Shown: piece after piece, positions 17,118-24,975 of the stretch | Layout of the letters: each line of letters begins with the position of its first letter | Numbering within the stretch: position 1 is the stretch's first letter | Assembly (NCBI GenBank): GCA_027027675.1 | Contig: JALVKT010000092.1 | Location: forward strand, 1 to 64,000 | Origin: Thermofilaceae archaeon | GTDB taxonomy: Archaea > Thermoproteota > Thermoprotei > Thermofilales > Thermofilaceae | Direction: 5' to 3' | DNA: 64,000 nucleotides | Notes under the pieces: generated by a model | Told to the model about the DNA's origin: nothing | Seen by the model: only the letters and a program-made list of their open reading frames with translations | The model's database searches: none | Translations under genes and position numbers: made by a program

Positions 17118-18406
17118 CCTTTTATATATCCGTAGCCTATTAAACGCCACTTTCCTCCTATCTGCCGGCTAATAGCGACTCGTGTCCCAGGATCAGCAAC
17201 AATGGGGACGCGAAGCTTCAACCTAGCAATACCGTCTCTTAGAGAGGTTACTACGCCTAGAGACACTGCTGTACCAACGTTTATCATTAGCGGTTCCCTG
17301 TATCTCAACTTCTCCACCTTGACGGGCTTAGCTAGACCAACAACTCTCTCAAGCAAGTGATACTCAATGTCTATCTCGTCCCACATGGGAGGCAACGTGC
17401 CAGGCTTACCAACAACGTTTCCGAGAAGATTGTCTCCCTTAGTGATGCTAGGATCTAAGGTCGTACCTACGCCTACAAGGCCTCCCGGAAACGCTACAGT
17501 TAACGGCTCATTCCCGGACTTTAGGCTCGTAATTTCCGCGTAAAGTGGCTGGTACTCAACGATTTTATTTCCACGTTTATCCCTACCCTTTTCAACTTTT
17601 ATTCCCGGAAGGATCTCTATTTCATCGCCGACGCGGAACTTGCCCTGCACTATAGTACCACCTAACACCCCTCCAACAATTTTGTCGACAGGTGTGCCAG
17701 GCTTGTTCACGTCAAATGAGCGTACAACGAGCATGCGCGGAGGCTTTGAAGGGTCTCTTTTCGGAGTGGGAATATATTTTTCGATGGCCCACACAACAGC
17801 GTCTATATTGACTTTGTGAAGCGCAGAGACCGGGATTATAGGGGCGTCCTCCGCCCACGTACCAGCAACGAACTCTTTTATCTCTCTATAGTTTTCCAGC
17901 GCTCTCTCCTTGGAGACAATGTCTATTTTGTTCTGCACTATCACGAGGTTTCTAACCCCGATCGTAGTTAGGGCCATGAAATGCTCCCTAGTCTGGGGCT
18001 GAGGGCACTTTTTACTGGCATCTATTATGAGTAGTGCGCCGTCCATAAGGGCGGTCCCTGCAAGCATTATAGCCATCAACATTTCATGCCCGGGAACATC
18101 GATAAACGACACTTTACGCTGAAAAACCAATTCTTCACCACAGTACTTACAACGACCGTTGGGAGGAACCATCGGCGTAGTATAATAGGCCTGCGGAGGC
18201 GGGCACTGGGGGCACTTATAGACCGCAGTGTCGGCGTATCCTATTTTTAGCGTGATCCCCCTCTTCAACTCCTCGCTATACTTTGCAGCCCATATACCTG
18301 TGAGAGCCTCTATAAGCGTAGTCTTGCCGTGATCCACATGTCCCGCCGTGCCAATATTCACTAAGGGCTGCTTCTTCATTGCTTCACGGAGTTCCTCATC
18401 ATACAT
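17114..18406 (-). CDS. translation initiation factor aIF2 gamma subunit
   Basis: A 430-residue GTPase with G1 GHVDHGKT, the switch region RGITLKIGYAD, zinc knuckle CPQC...CKYC, G3 DVPGHE, G4 NKID and two C-terminal beta barrels (VVRSFDVNKPGT; NVGTA). It delivers initiator tRNA to the ribosome. The start at ATG 18406 fits a TATA box near 18430-18440; an in-frame TTG at 18424 would lie upstream of the expected transcript start. Confidence 0.95.
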   Translation of the reverse strand: MYDEELREAMKKQPLVNIGTAGHVDHGKTTLIEALTGIWAAKYSEELKRGITLKIGYADTAVYKCPQCPPPQAYYTTPMVPPNGRCKYCGEELVFQRKVSFIDVPGHEMLMAIMLAGTALMDGALLIIDASKKCPQPQTREHFMALTTIGVRNLVIVQNKIDIVSKERALENYREIKEFVAGTWAEDAPIIPVSALHKVNIDAVVWAIEKYIPTPKRDPSKPPRMLVVRSFDVNKPGTPVDKIVGGVLGGTIVQGKFRVGDEIEILPGIKVEKGRDKRGNKIVEYQPLYAEITSLKSGNEPLTVAFPGGLVGVGTTLDPSITKGDNLLGNVVGKPGTLPPMWDEIDIEYHLLERVVGLAKPVKVEKLRYREPLMINVGTAVSLGVVTSLRDGIARLKLRVPIVADPGTRVAISRQIGGKWRLIGYGYIKG

Positions 18407-18539
18407 AGTATCCACACGCTTCAACCCGCCCTATAAATAAAAGCGTTCCCGCCTGCCCAGGTAAAAGCGGAAATACCCCGGGGAGAGATATTAATGTTGG
18501 AAAATACTATAACCCCGATACGACGAGGTAGAAAGGTAG

Positions 18540-19160
18540 ATGGCGGGGGATGAGGAAGGACTTATAGACTCTCTTAGGGAGTACATCGAAGACCTCGAGA
18601 CGTACATGGAGATTTCTAGGGCCGGAGAAATTCTTAGAAGATACTTCGTTATGAACGCGTTTGACGGAGCTCTCACAATGCTCGGCTTCACAGTAGGCTC
18701 TTACATTTCAGGGCTACGGGATCCACACGTAATAGTGTCTGGAGGCCTCGGAGCCAGCATAGCAATGGGTGTCTCAGGGTTTGTGGGGGCATTACTTAGC
18801 GAAAAAGCTGAACGTGAAAGAGAAATCCGCGAACTTGAAAAAATACTTTTCACCAGGCTAAAGGGTAAAGGAAGCATAGTGGAAAGAGCAAACATGTTGG
18901 CTGTTGCGCTCGCCGCACTAACAGACGCCACGGCGCCAGGTCTAGCAGCTATCGTCTCCGCTCTGCCCTTCATCCTTTCTCTCTATGTGCCAATAGCGTT
19001 TTTCACGGCGTTCATAGTGTCCATAGCGTTGACTCTGCTGATAGTATTCCTCCTAGGAGTATACCTAGGAGTGATTTCCGAGGAAAACCCCGTGAAATAC
19101 GGGATCGCGATGGTGCTTGCAGGCCTACTCGTATCGTTAATATCGTTCATACATATATGA
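18540..19160 (+). CDS. VIT1/CCC1-family iron/manganese transporter-like protein
   Basis: The 206-residue membrane protein has the family motif FDGALTMLGFTVGSY, then GASIAMGVSGFVGALLSEKAEREREI, where the acidic cytoplasmic helix in relatives binds metal, and three C-terminal membrane helices. Relatives move Fe2+ or Mn2+ across membranes. The archaeal substrate is not established. A GGTAG site precedes the ATG. Confidence 0.75.
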   Translation: MAGDEEGLIDSLREYIEDLETYMEISRAGEILRRYFVMNAFDGALTMLGFTVGSYISGLRDPHVIVSGGLGASIAMGVSGFVGALLSEKAEREREIRELEKILFTRLKGKGSIVERANMLAVALAALTDATAPGLAAIVSALPFILSLYVPIAFFTAFIVSIALTLLIVFLLGVYLGVISEENPVKYGIAMVLAGLLVSLISFIHI

Positions 19161-19223
19161 GCATGGGAGCGCTAATTAGTATAGAACAATGAAAACACTA
19201 TATTTCAGGCCCCGCCTAATAGG

Positions 19224-19526
19224 GTGAAAACGAGGATGTCGGAGGAAGCGTTAGGCATTTCCCGAGTGGTTATTGATGCTCAAAAGCCTCGGGAAATAAG
19301 TATAGTGGACCTCGCTGAAGCGGTGGCTGAAGCTCCAGGTGTGGCCAAGGTTGACATAAACGTTACAGAGGTGGACGCGAGGACGGAGACGCTGAAGATA
19401 CACATTGAGGGCTTCGACATCGATGTAGAGGAGGTCTCCGACATACTTGAGGAACACAGCACTGTTATCAGAAGCATAGACGCTGTGTCAGCGGAAAAGA
19501 GGCGTGTGGAGCAATCCCAAGGGTAG
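19224..19526 (+). CDS. DUF211-family protein
   Basis: The 100-residue protein matches the archaeal DUF211 pattern: VVIDAQKPREISIVDLAEAV, then VDINVTEVDARTETLKIHIEG, and a C-terminal SIDAV segment. The fold resembles a ferredoxin-like ring-forming domain; function is unknown. The GTG start is about 25 bases from a TATA (ACTATATTT). Eight bases separate its stop from agmatinase, so they are co-transcribed. Confidence 0.82.
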   Translation: MKTRMSEEALGISRVVIDAQKPREISIVDLAEAVAEAPGVAKVDINVTEVDARTETLKIHIEGFDIDVEEVSDILEEHSTVIRSIDAVSAEKRRVEQSQG

Positions 19527-19533
19527 GCTGAGA

Positions 19534-20409
19534 ATGGGAGAAGTTGCGGAGGAAATATCATTCCTTTTATCTCCACCTTCAAAACCTTTCTCCGGCCTTC
19601 AAGGCCCCCCCGATAAAAGTTCTGCGTGGATAATAGGAGTGCCCTTCGACTCCACTACAAGCTTTAAGCCGGGCACGAGGTTTGCACCACAAAAAATTAG
19701 GGAGGTGGGGTGGGAGCTGGAAAGCTACAACCCTTCTCTAGGGCTTGACGTGGAAGAACTGCCAGTAGCGGATCTAGGCGACACCCAGCTATTCGTTGAA
19801 TACGAGTCATTAGCGTTTACTCTAAGGAGAATAGCGAGGCTGTCACGCGTCGCCGGGAAAACACTCTTCATAGTGGGGGGAGAGCATCTAATCACGTATC
19901 CTATAGTGGCGGAGATCAAGAAGCTCCTGAAAAATCTGACTCTAATAGTCTTTGACGCGCACCTGGACCTTAGAGACGAATATCCGAGTGGGACGCGGTT
20001 CTCCCATGCGACAGTGATGAGGAGACTGGCCGAAGAGGGGGTTAACATCTACTATATCGGTGCGAGAGCGTTTTCACGGGAAGAATACGAGTTCCTAACT
20101 TCGCATCCCGAATCCCTAAAAATAGTGTCCCGTGACACGCTAGAAAATATCGAGGGAAACCTCTATATTAGCATAGACGTCGACGTTATAGACCCAGCAT
20201 ATGCGCCAGCCGTGGGGAATCCTGAGCCGCTCGGCATAACACCTTCACACCTACTCTCTACCTTGAAAGAGCTATTCAGCTTAGAGCGCACAAAAATCGT
20301 GGGGCTAGACATCGTAGAAGTTAACCCCCTGGTGGATGTAAACGATGTTACCTCTCTCTTAGCAGCAAAAATACTCATGGAGTCGCTTTTCTACAATTTT
20401 TCACGTTAA
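19534..20409 (+). CDS. speB: agmatinase (ureohydrolase)
   Basis: The 291-residue protein has the ureohydrolase metal-binding motifs GGEHL, DAHLDLRDE and SIDVDVIDPAYAP. It would split agmatine into putrescine and urea in polyamine synthesis. ATG 19534 follows DUF211 directly. A pyruvoyl decarboxylase of the SpeH family at 41804-42235 could supply agmatine or the aminopropyl donor. Confidence 0.9.
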   Translation: MGEVAEEISFLLSPPSKPFSGLQGPPDKSSAWIIGVPFDSTTSFKPGTRFAPQKIREVGWELESYNPSLGLDVEELPVADLGDTQLFVEYESLAFTLRRIARLSRVAGKTLFIVGGEHLITYPIVAEIKKLLKNLTLIVFDAHLDLRDEYPSGTRFSHATVMRRLAEEGVNIYYIGARAFSREEYEFLTSHPESLKIVSRDTLENIEGNLYISIDVDVIDPAYAPAVGNPEPLGITPSHLLSTLKELFSLERTKIVGLDIVEVNPLVDVNDVTSLLAAKILMESLFYNFSR

Positions 20410-20564
20410 CGTCAGAGCATGAATGGTTTCGTCATCCCGTCGGGTCGGCACTCGGCAAACTCTTCATCCAAGGATTAATGCCTTCATCCTCATATAGCTT
20501 CATCTAGCCTACAGTGTGGTAACTTTTTTAAGAGAACTAACTGCACGTATGATGGGTCGTCTCG

Positions 20565-21086
20565 ATGGGCTACTACAAGTATCTAGCGAAGATCTGGAAG
20601 AGACCCTTTAGCGAAGAACACGTAGAAGTGATGAGGAAACGGCTGCTTCAATGGCGCAGTGAGCCAACCGTCGTGCGAGTAGAGAAGCCGACACGCATCA
20701 ATAGGGCGCGGGCCATAGGCTATAAGGCTAAGCAGGGATACGTGGTTGCCCGGGTAAGAGTTAGAAAGGGCGGTCTGAACCGTCCAAGACCGCGTAGTGG
20801 AAGAAGGCCGAAAAGGATGGGTGTCTACGGCTACAGCCCCCACAAAAGCACTCAGTGGATAGCTGAAGAAAGGGCTGCGAGGAAATTCCCGAACCTTGTC
20901 GTACTAGGCTCATACTGGGTTGGCGAGGACGGCGTCTACAAGTGGTACGAGGTTGTAATGGCTGATCCCGAGCACCCCGCAGTACGTAACGACCCCGAGA
21001 GGAGGTGGATATCTGGTTATGCGCGCAAGATCAGGCGAAGACATAGTGGAGCGGAAAAAGGCTCTGAAACGGGAGAAACTAGTTAA
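20565..21086 (+). CDS. rpl15e: 50S ribosomal protein eL15
   Basis: The 173-residue basic protein has the L15e core: YYKYLAKIWKRP, RLLQWR, then RPRSGRRPKRMGVYG and NLVVLGSYWVGEDG. The C terminus is shorter than many archaeal relatives and ends in an acidic-serine tail. It heads the RNase P/prefoldin cluster and overlaps the next gene. Confidence 0.95.
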   Translation: MGYYKYLAKIWKRPFSEEHVEVMRKRLLQWRSEPTVVRVEKPTRINRARAIGYKAKQGYVVARVRVRKGGLNRPRPRSGRRPKRMGVYGYSPHKSTQWIAEERAARKFPNLVVLGSYWVGEDGVYKWYEVVMADPEHPAVRNDPERRWISGYARKIRRRHSGAEKGSETGETS

Positions 21087-21519
21087 AAAAATAGAAGTGG
21101 AAGTTTTTGCTCACGCAACTGAATCCGAGAGCCGCGTTTCTGAAGCCGTACGACGCCTAATGGGTAGCCTTCCCGAAAACATGTCAAAGCAAGTTGTCCA
21201 CGGTTTCCACGGGAACCCGGTAGTCATATTTAAGTATTCTGAGAAGGGAGAGAAAGCGCAGGAAAACGCCAGCTTTATACTTTCTTCGCTGGACAAGTTT
21301 GACGCTGCAGAGCTTATCAGAAGCCTCGAACGGAGACTAAAAAAGGGGAAACTCTACATGAGACTTGACAAACAAGACGCTTTTCTAGGAGAACACACGC
21401 TTTCCGAAAGCGATGATGTGATAAGAGTTACTATAACATTTTATCCTCACATTAGAGGTAAGGAAAAAATTCTTTGGGCGCTTAGAAAGCTGGGTCTCAA
21501 AGATGACAAAGAAACGTAG
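21019..21519 (+). CDS. COG1325-type RNA-binding protein (exosome-associated)
   Basis: The 166-residue protein matches the archaeal COG1325 family, predicted to be RNA-binding and linked by gene order to the exosome. It has an alpha-beta core (VEVFAHATESESRVSEAVRR) and an LGEHTL segment. A strong Shine-Dalgarno GGAGGTG at 21001-21007, inside eL15, supports ATG 21019. It also overlaps the RNase P gene that follows by 17 bases. Confidence 0.8.
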   Translation: MRARSGEDIVERKKALKREKLVKKIEVEVFAHATESESRVSEAVRRLMGSLPENMSKQVVHGFHGNPVVIFKYSEKGEKAQENASFILSSLDKFDAAELIRSLERRLKKGKLYMRLDKQDAFLGEHTLSESDDVIRVTITFYPHIRGKEKILWALRKLGLKDDKET

Positions 21520-22240
21520 ATTTTACGAACTCCATATGGGGCCGCTTGTTTTGGACAACCATCCTAGCATGTTAGACATATGCAAAAAATATATTGAAAA
21601 ATGTCGCCTCTATGGCTATCATTACTGTGTAGCAACAATTATTCTAAGCACTTGGAATCCCTCGTATATCAGAAAAATAAAATTTATTAAAAAAGAGTGC
21701 CCTGCAAACGCTCTCAGATTACACATTAACACCGCTAACCCGGGTTCCCTACTGTCTCTGCTGAGAACCACCAGACGCCTTGCCGAGATAATCTCAGCTC
21801 CCGGCTATAACAGGAAAGTACTCGCACTTGCAAGCAGAGACCGTAGAGTCGACATTGTAAGTCTCATCCCTGGGCTATCTCCACCCCTGTATAGCGGCGA
21901 CATAACTTACATGGAGAAGACAGGTAAGCTCGTGGAGATAGGTATAGGACATATAGACCTGGGGCATCCTCAAATAGCCTCGAAACAGCTATCCCATGCT
22001 AGAACAATTGTAGAAAAAATAAAGGAGAGGGTGCCTATCGTGGCCACCTCTGCTGGCAGTAAAGAGTATACTCCCCGGGATCCGCGCTCCCTCATAGAAT
22101 TCGGAGCCATGTTTTTAAACATTAAAAGGGAGAAAGCTGCCGGGGCTCTATCTGACATTGTGGAGGAAAAAATAGAGGTTAACAGGAAAAAACTAATGGG
22201 AAAAATGCCTTTAGAGGGCGTATACATTGAAGAAGGTTAG
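21503..22240 (+). CDS. rnp3: RNase P protein subunit Rpp30 (Rnp3)
   Basis: The 245-residue protein has the PHP/TIM-barrel-like pattern of archaeal Rpp30, with VDIVSLIPG in the middle and RTIVEKIKERVPIVATSAGS toward the end. With Pop5, encoded next, it supports the RNase P RNA found at 50974-51295. The two protein genes overlap by 14 bases. Confidence 0.9.
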   Translation: MTKKRRFYELHMGPLVLDNHPSMLDICKKYIEKCRLYGYHYCVATIILSTWNPSYIRKIKFIKKECPANALRLHINTANPGSLLSLLRTTRRLAEIISAPGYNRKVLALASRDRRVDIVSLIPGLSPPLYSGDITYMEKTGKLVEIGIGHIDLGHPQIASKQLSHARTIVEKIKERVPIVATSAGSKEYTPRDPRSLIEFGAMFLNIKREKAAGALSDIVEEKIEVNRKKLMGKMPLEGVYIEEG

Positions 22241-22523
22241 AAGATACCTCGTCATAAAGAGGCTGTCAGGGGAGAACTCCGCTCATTTAATAGCTGAAAG
22301 CATATCCAAAGTTTTCGGAATTTACGGTTTATCAATGACAAGACCCGTACTAGTCTATTCTAAAGGGTCGTACGACGTCGTCTCCGTACTCAGAGAAGGC
22401 GTACCCCTAGTTAGGGCTGCGCTAGCCCTGTATAACTACGATAAAATACTCATAGCCAAGATTACGGGTACATCCCGTAAAGCAAAGCGGATCGTAGAAA
22501 GCATACCCTCCCAGGAACCTTAG
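22227..22523 (+). CDS. rnp2: RNase P protein subunit Pop5 (Rnp2)
   Basis: The 98-residue protein has the Pop5/Rpp14 layout: RRYLVIKRL, an Ala-Leu-rich helix (HLIAESISKVFG) and PVLVYSKGSYDVVSVLREGV. It partners Rpp30 on the catalytic domain of RNase P RNA. The start is TTG inside the end of the Rpp30 gene. Confidence 0.88.
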   Translation: MKKVRRYLVIKRLSGENSAHLIAESISKVFGIYGLSMTRPVLVYSKGSYDVVSVLREGVPLVRAALALYNYDKILIAKITGTSRKAKRIVESIPSQEP

Positions 22524-22533
22524 TTTTATATTA

Positions 22534-22908
22534 ATGCCCCCATACACTCCTGTGAAGCCTATGAGCGAAGCCGAACTCGCAAAAAAATACGAGCAAACAC
22601 TAGAGGAACTAAGATTCGTAAGTCTTTCGCTTCAACAGTATAAGGCAAGACTCGTGGAGATAGAAAAAGCCCTAAAAGAACTGGAAAAATCCAGTGACAA
22701 CTACGTTTACAAAGCCCTAGGCAGATTACTTGTAAAAGCCGACAAAAACGCCGTGATAGAGGAGCTTAAAAGTGAAAAAGAACTAGTCGAAATAAAAGTG
22801 AAAGAGTTTGAGCGAAAGGAAAAGCTACTCCAAGAGAGGCTGAAAAGCCTTGAAAGACAGCTCAGAGCAAAGCTTTCGGCTCGCGGAGCAATTACGGGAG
22901 CAGGATAA
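22534..22908 (+). CDS. pfdB: prefoldin beta subunit
   Basis: A 124-residue, mostly coiled-coil protein with the beta-hairpin NYVYKALGRLLVKADK between two helical arms, as in archaeal prefoldin beta. It captures unfolded proteins for the thermosome. In many archaea it follows exosome genes; here it directly follows pop5. A second ATG at 22561 is possible. Confidence 0.9.
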   Translation: MPPYTPVKPMSEAELAKKYEQTLEELRFVSLSLQQYKARLVEIEKALKELEKSSDNYVYKALGRLLVKADKNAVIEELKSEKELVEIKVKEFERKEKLLQERLKSLERQLRAKLSARGAITGAG

Positions 22909-23179
22909 GCTGTCACTTATTTATTCTGAAGCCTCCGAAATAGCTAGATGCGTACAAGAGAGACTAATGGAGTCTCTAGAATTCTGCGGCGAAGCCGAGA
23001 TAAACGTAGTGGTCAACGTGGATGAAGACTGGCCCTACACGGTCTATGTGGAGGCAGAAGCGAAGACGCGGCACTGCAGCAGAGCTAAGGTTCAAGAGCT
23101 AGTTGAGAAAACTATCGAGGAATGCGTGGAATCAGCAAGAAATAGACTTGAAAAGCAGGGCATATATGCCTTGCCTTGA
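22850..23179 (+). CDS. DUF3194-family protein
   Basis: The 109-residue protein resembles DUF3194, a small archaeal family usually next to prefoldin beta. It has a central strand pair (INVVVNVDEDWPYTVYVEAEAK) and a C-terminal helix. The only start in this frame before the conserved region is TTG 22850, which overlaps prefoldin beta by 59 bases. Function unknown. Confidence 0.7.
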   Translation: MKDSSEQSFRLAEQLREQDKLSLIYSEASEIARCVQERLMESLEFCGEAEINVVVNVDEDWPYTVYVEAEAKTRHCSRAKVQELVEKTIEECVESARNRLEKQGIYALP

Positions 23180-23189
23180 GGTAAAAAGG

Positions 23190-24191
23190 ATGGCGAGTCT
23201 AAACGAATTTTTAAATTTATCAGCTAAAATAGGAAGGATAATTGTAACAGCGCATGTAAATGCCGACCCCGACGCCGTGGCTTCAGCCGCACTTATAGGA
23301 TACCTAGCTTCCCAAAAAGGCATAGAAGTAGAGTACTGTTTCGACAGCGTAAGTGCTTTGTCAAAAAAAGTTCTCTCCAACTTAGAAATAAAACTGCCCC
23401 TTGCCTCAAATATCCCCCCAGACAAGCCCTATCTTATAGCAGTATGCGATACAGCTGCACCCCAGCTCCTAGGTAAATGTGAAAAGCTCCTCGAGGACGC
23501 AAAGGAAATACTTGTAATAGACCACCACGCCGTAAGAGAAGCTGTATGGCACACAAAATTCGCGTTTATAGAGCCGGAAGAACCTGCAGCCTCAGTCGTA
23601 ACCGCATATCACGCTAAATCGGTAATAGATCGGCTTCCAAACCAGTTGGCAACACTCCTTATGTCAGGCATACTCTATGATACAAGGCGCTTCCTCGAAG
23701 CATCACCGAAAACATTTCACGTCATGGAGTGGCTCTACCCCCAAGGCAACTACACGCTAGCATACAGTCTTCTAAGTGAACAGCCTTCCCGCTCAGAGAG
23801 AATAGCAAAGTTGAAAGGCGTAACACGCGCCGTACTGCTAGACGTCTGCGGCTATATAGTAGCCGTCACACAGGTTAGCGCTTACGAAGCCGCGGTTGCC
23901 AGGGCCCTTGTAGGTTTAGGGGCAGATATAGCGATTGTTGTCGGCGGCTCGGGGGTAGAAGTACGTGCAAGCCTTAGAGCGTCAAGAGGTCTCTTAGAGA
24001 AGGGGCTAAGCCTTGACGTGATCATCAAAGAAATTGCTGAGAAAATAGGCGGCACTGGGGGAGGCCATCCCGGAGCTGCTGGGTACAACTATCGTGAAAG
24101 AAACAAGAAGGCGGCAAGGAAAACTAGAAGTAAAGTTACAAGACTTCTCCTCGTGGAAACAGTGGAGTCTATTTTAAGCAGCCTCTGCTGA
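23190..24191 (+). CDS. DHH/DHHA1-family phosphoesterase
   Basis: The 333-residue protein has the DHH motifs AHVNADPDAVAS, AVCDTA and IDHHA, and a C-terminal DHHA1 domain with GGTGGGHPGAAGY. Relatives are exonucleases or oligoribonucleases/cyclic-nucleotide phosphodiesterases; the substrate cannot be named. A GAGGT site precedes ATG 23190. It closes the cluster that starts at eL15 and ends 18 bases inside convergent eS1. Confidence 0.9.
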   Translation: MASLNEFLNLSAKIGRIIVTAHVNADPDAVASAALIGYLASQKGIEVEYCFDSVSALSKKVLSNLEIKLPLASNIPPDKPYLIAVCDTAAPQLLGKCEKLLEDAKEILVIDHHAVREAVWHTKFAFIEPEEPAASVVTAYHAKSVIDRLPNQLATLLMSGILYDTRRFLEASPKTFHVMEWLYPQGNYTLAYSLLSEQPSRSERIAKLKGVTRAVLLDVCGYIVAVTQVSAYEAAVARALVGLGADIAIVVGGSGVEVRASLRASRGLLEKGLSLDVIIKEIAEKIGGTGGGHPGAAGYNYRERNKKAARKTRSKVTRLLLVETVESILSSLC

Positions 24192-24836
24192 AGCCTCCTC
24201 AGCTTTTCTTTCTTCAGCGGCTTCCTCCTTTTTGGCCGAGAGAGTTTTGAGAGGTATCTCGAAGGTTGGCGTTAGAACCTTGATTTTACGGACCTCAGCC
24301 TTTTTAAGCGGATAAATTTTCTTTGCCCTAACCTCTATCTCTGCAGCAATGTTCCCCAGAACTGACTGCTGTATAAACTCGTCGAAGTTGAGCTCCCTAG
24401 CTTTCTCCTCGATAAGGTCAAACATTATCTTTCTAATGGCTCTCTTCTGCGAGGTCTTCACCCTATTTTGAGTCACAGCCATAGTCATGACCCTAAGTTT
24501 TATACCGTCCTTTGTTTCAATGTCCCTAATAGCGTCTATACGAGAAGTCCCCCGCCTCACTATGCTGCGGATATAGTCCCGGGTTAGCTCGTAGCGTTTA
24601 AGCTGTGTATATGCGGTGTCCCCTTCAACCTTCACTATCTGGAATCTAAGCTTAATCTGTAGCTGGGTGATATCTTTACTTATATCGTAGAAGCTTATCT
24701 CAACAGTCCTTCCAATGAGCGAGTCCGGGTCGTTAGCAGGTATAACTCCTATCTCTGCGAAGCCAAATGTGCTAGGCGCTAGCACGCGGAACCACTGTTT
24801 GGCAGCCCATTTGTCCCTAGCTCTTCGCGCGCTCAT
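24174..24836 (-). CDS. rps3ae: 30S ribosomal protein eS1 (S3Ae)
   Basis: The protein has the archaeal eS1 pattern: RDKWAAKQWFRVLAPSTFG, GRTVEISFYDISKD, RGTSRIDAI and a KIYPLKKAEVRKIKVL stretch, ending in an alanine/glutamate-rich tail. ATG 24836 gives the family start; GTG 24848 is less likely. A TATA-like AATAATAAAT on the minus strand lies near 24870-24880. Confidence 0.95.
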   Translation of the reverse strand: MSARRARDKWAAKQWFRVLAPSTFGFAEIGVIPANDPDSLIGRTVEISFYDISKDITQLQIKLRFQIVKVEGDTAYTQLKRYELTRDYIRSIVRRGTSRIDAIRDIETKDGIKLRVMTMAVTQNRVKTSQKRAIRKIMFDLIEEKARELNFDEFIQQSVLGNIAAEIEVRAKKIYPLKKAEVRKIKVLTPTFEIPLKTLSAKKEEAAEERKAEEASAEAA

Positions 24837-24924
24837 GACAACCCGCACTCCTACCCCTCGTACCCGATTTATTATTTTCGGAGGAGAGCATTATTTTAGC
24901 TGGGCCGCATATGGCTCATGCGAG

Positions 24925-24975
24925 ATGATGCAGGAGGTGATCTCTGAAACGTGATGAGGGAGCATAAAAAGCTGA
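24925..24975 (+). ncRNA. C/D-box-like arrangement over the XPB start (weak)
   Basis: In order: C-like ATGATGC (24925-24931), 12 bases, D' CTGA (24944-24947), 3 bases, perfect C' GTGATGA (24951-24957), 14 bases, and D CTGA (24972-24975). The spacing matches archaeal C/D sRNAs. The 12-base insert is also a perfect Shine-Dalgarno sequence for XPB, so the match could be chance. Confidence 0.25.

Noticed and set aside
20410..20564. Possible C/D box RNA on the minus strand before eL15
   Set aside because: Both C and D' boxes deviate from consensus and the terminal stem is missing.
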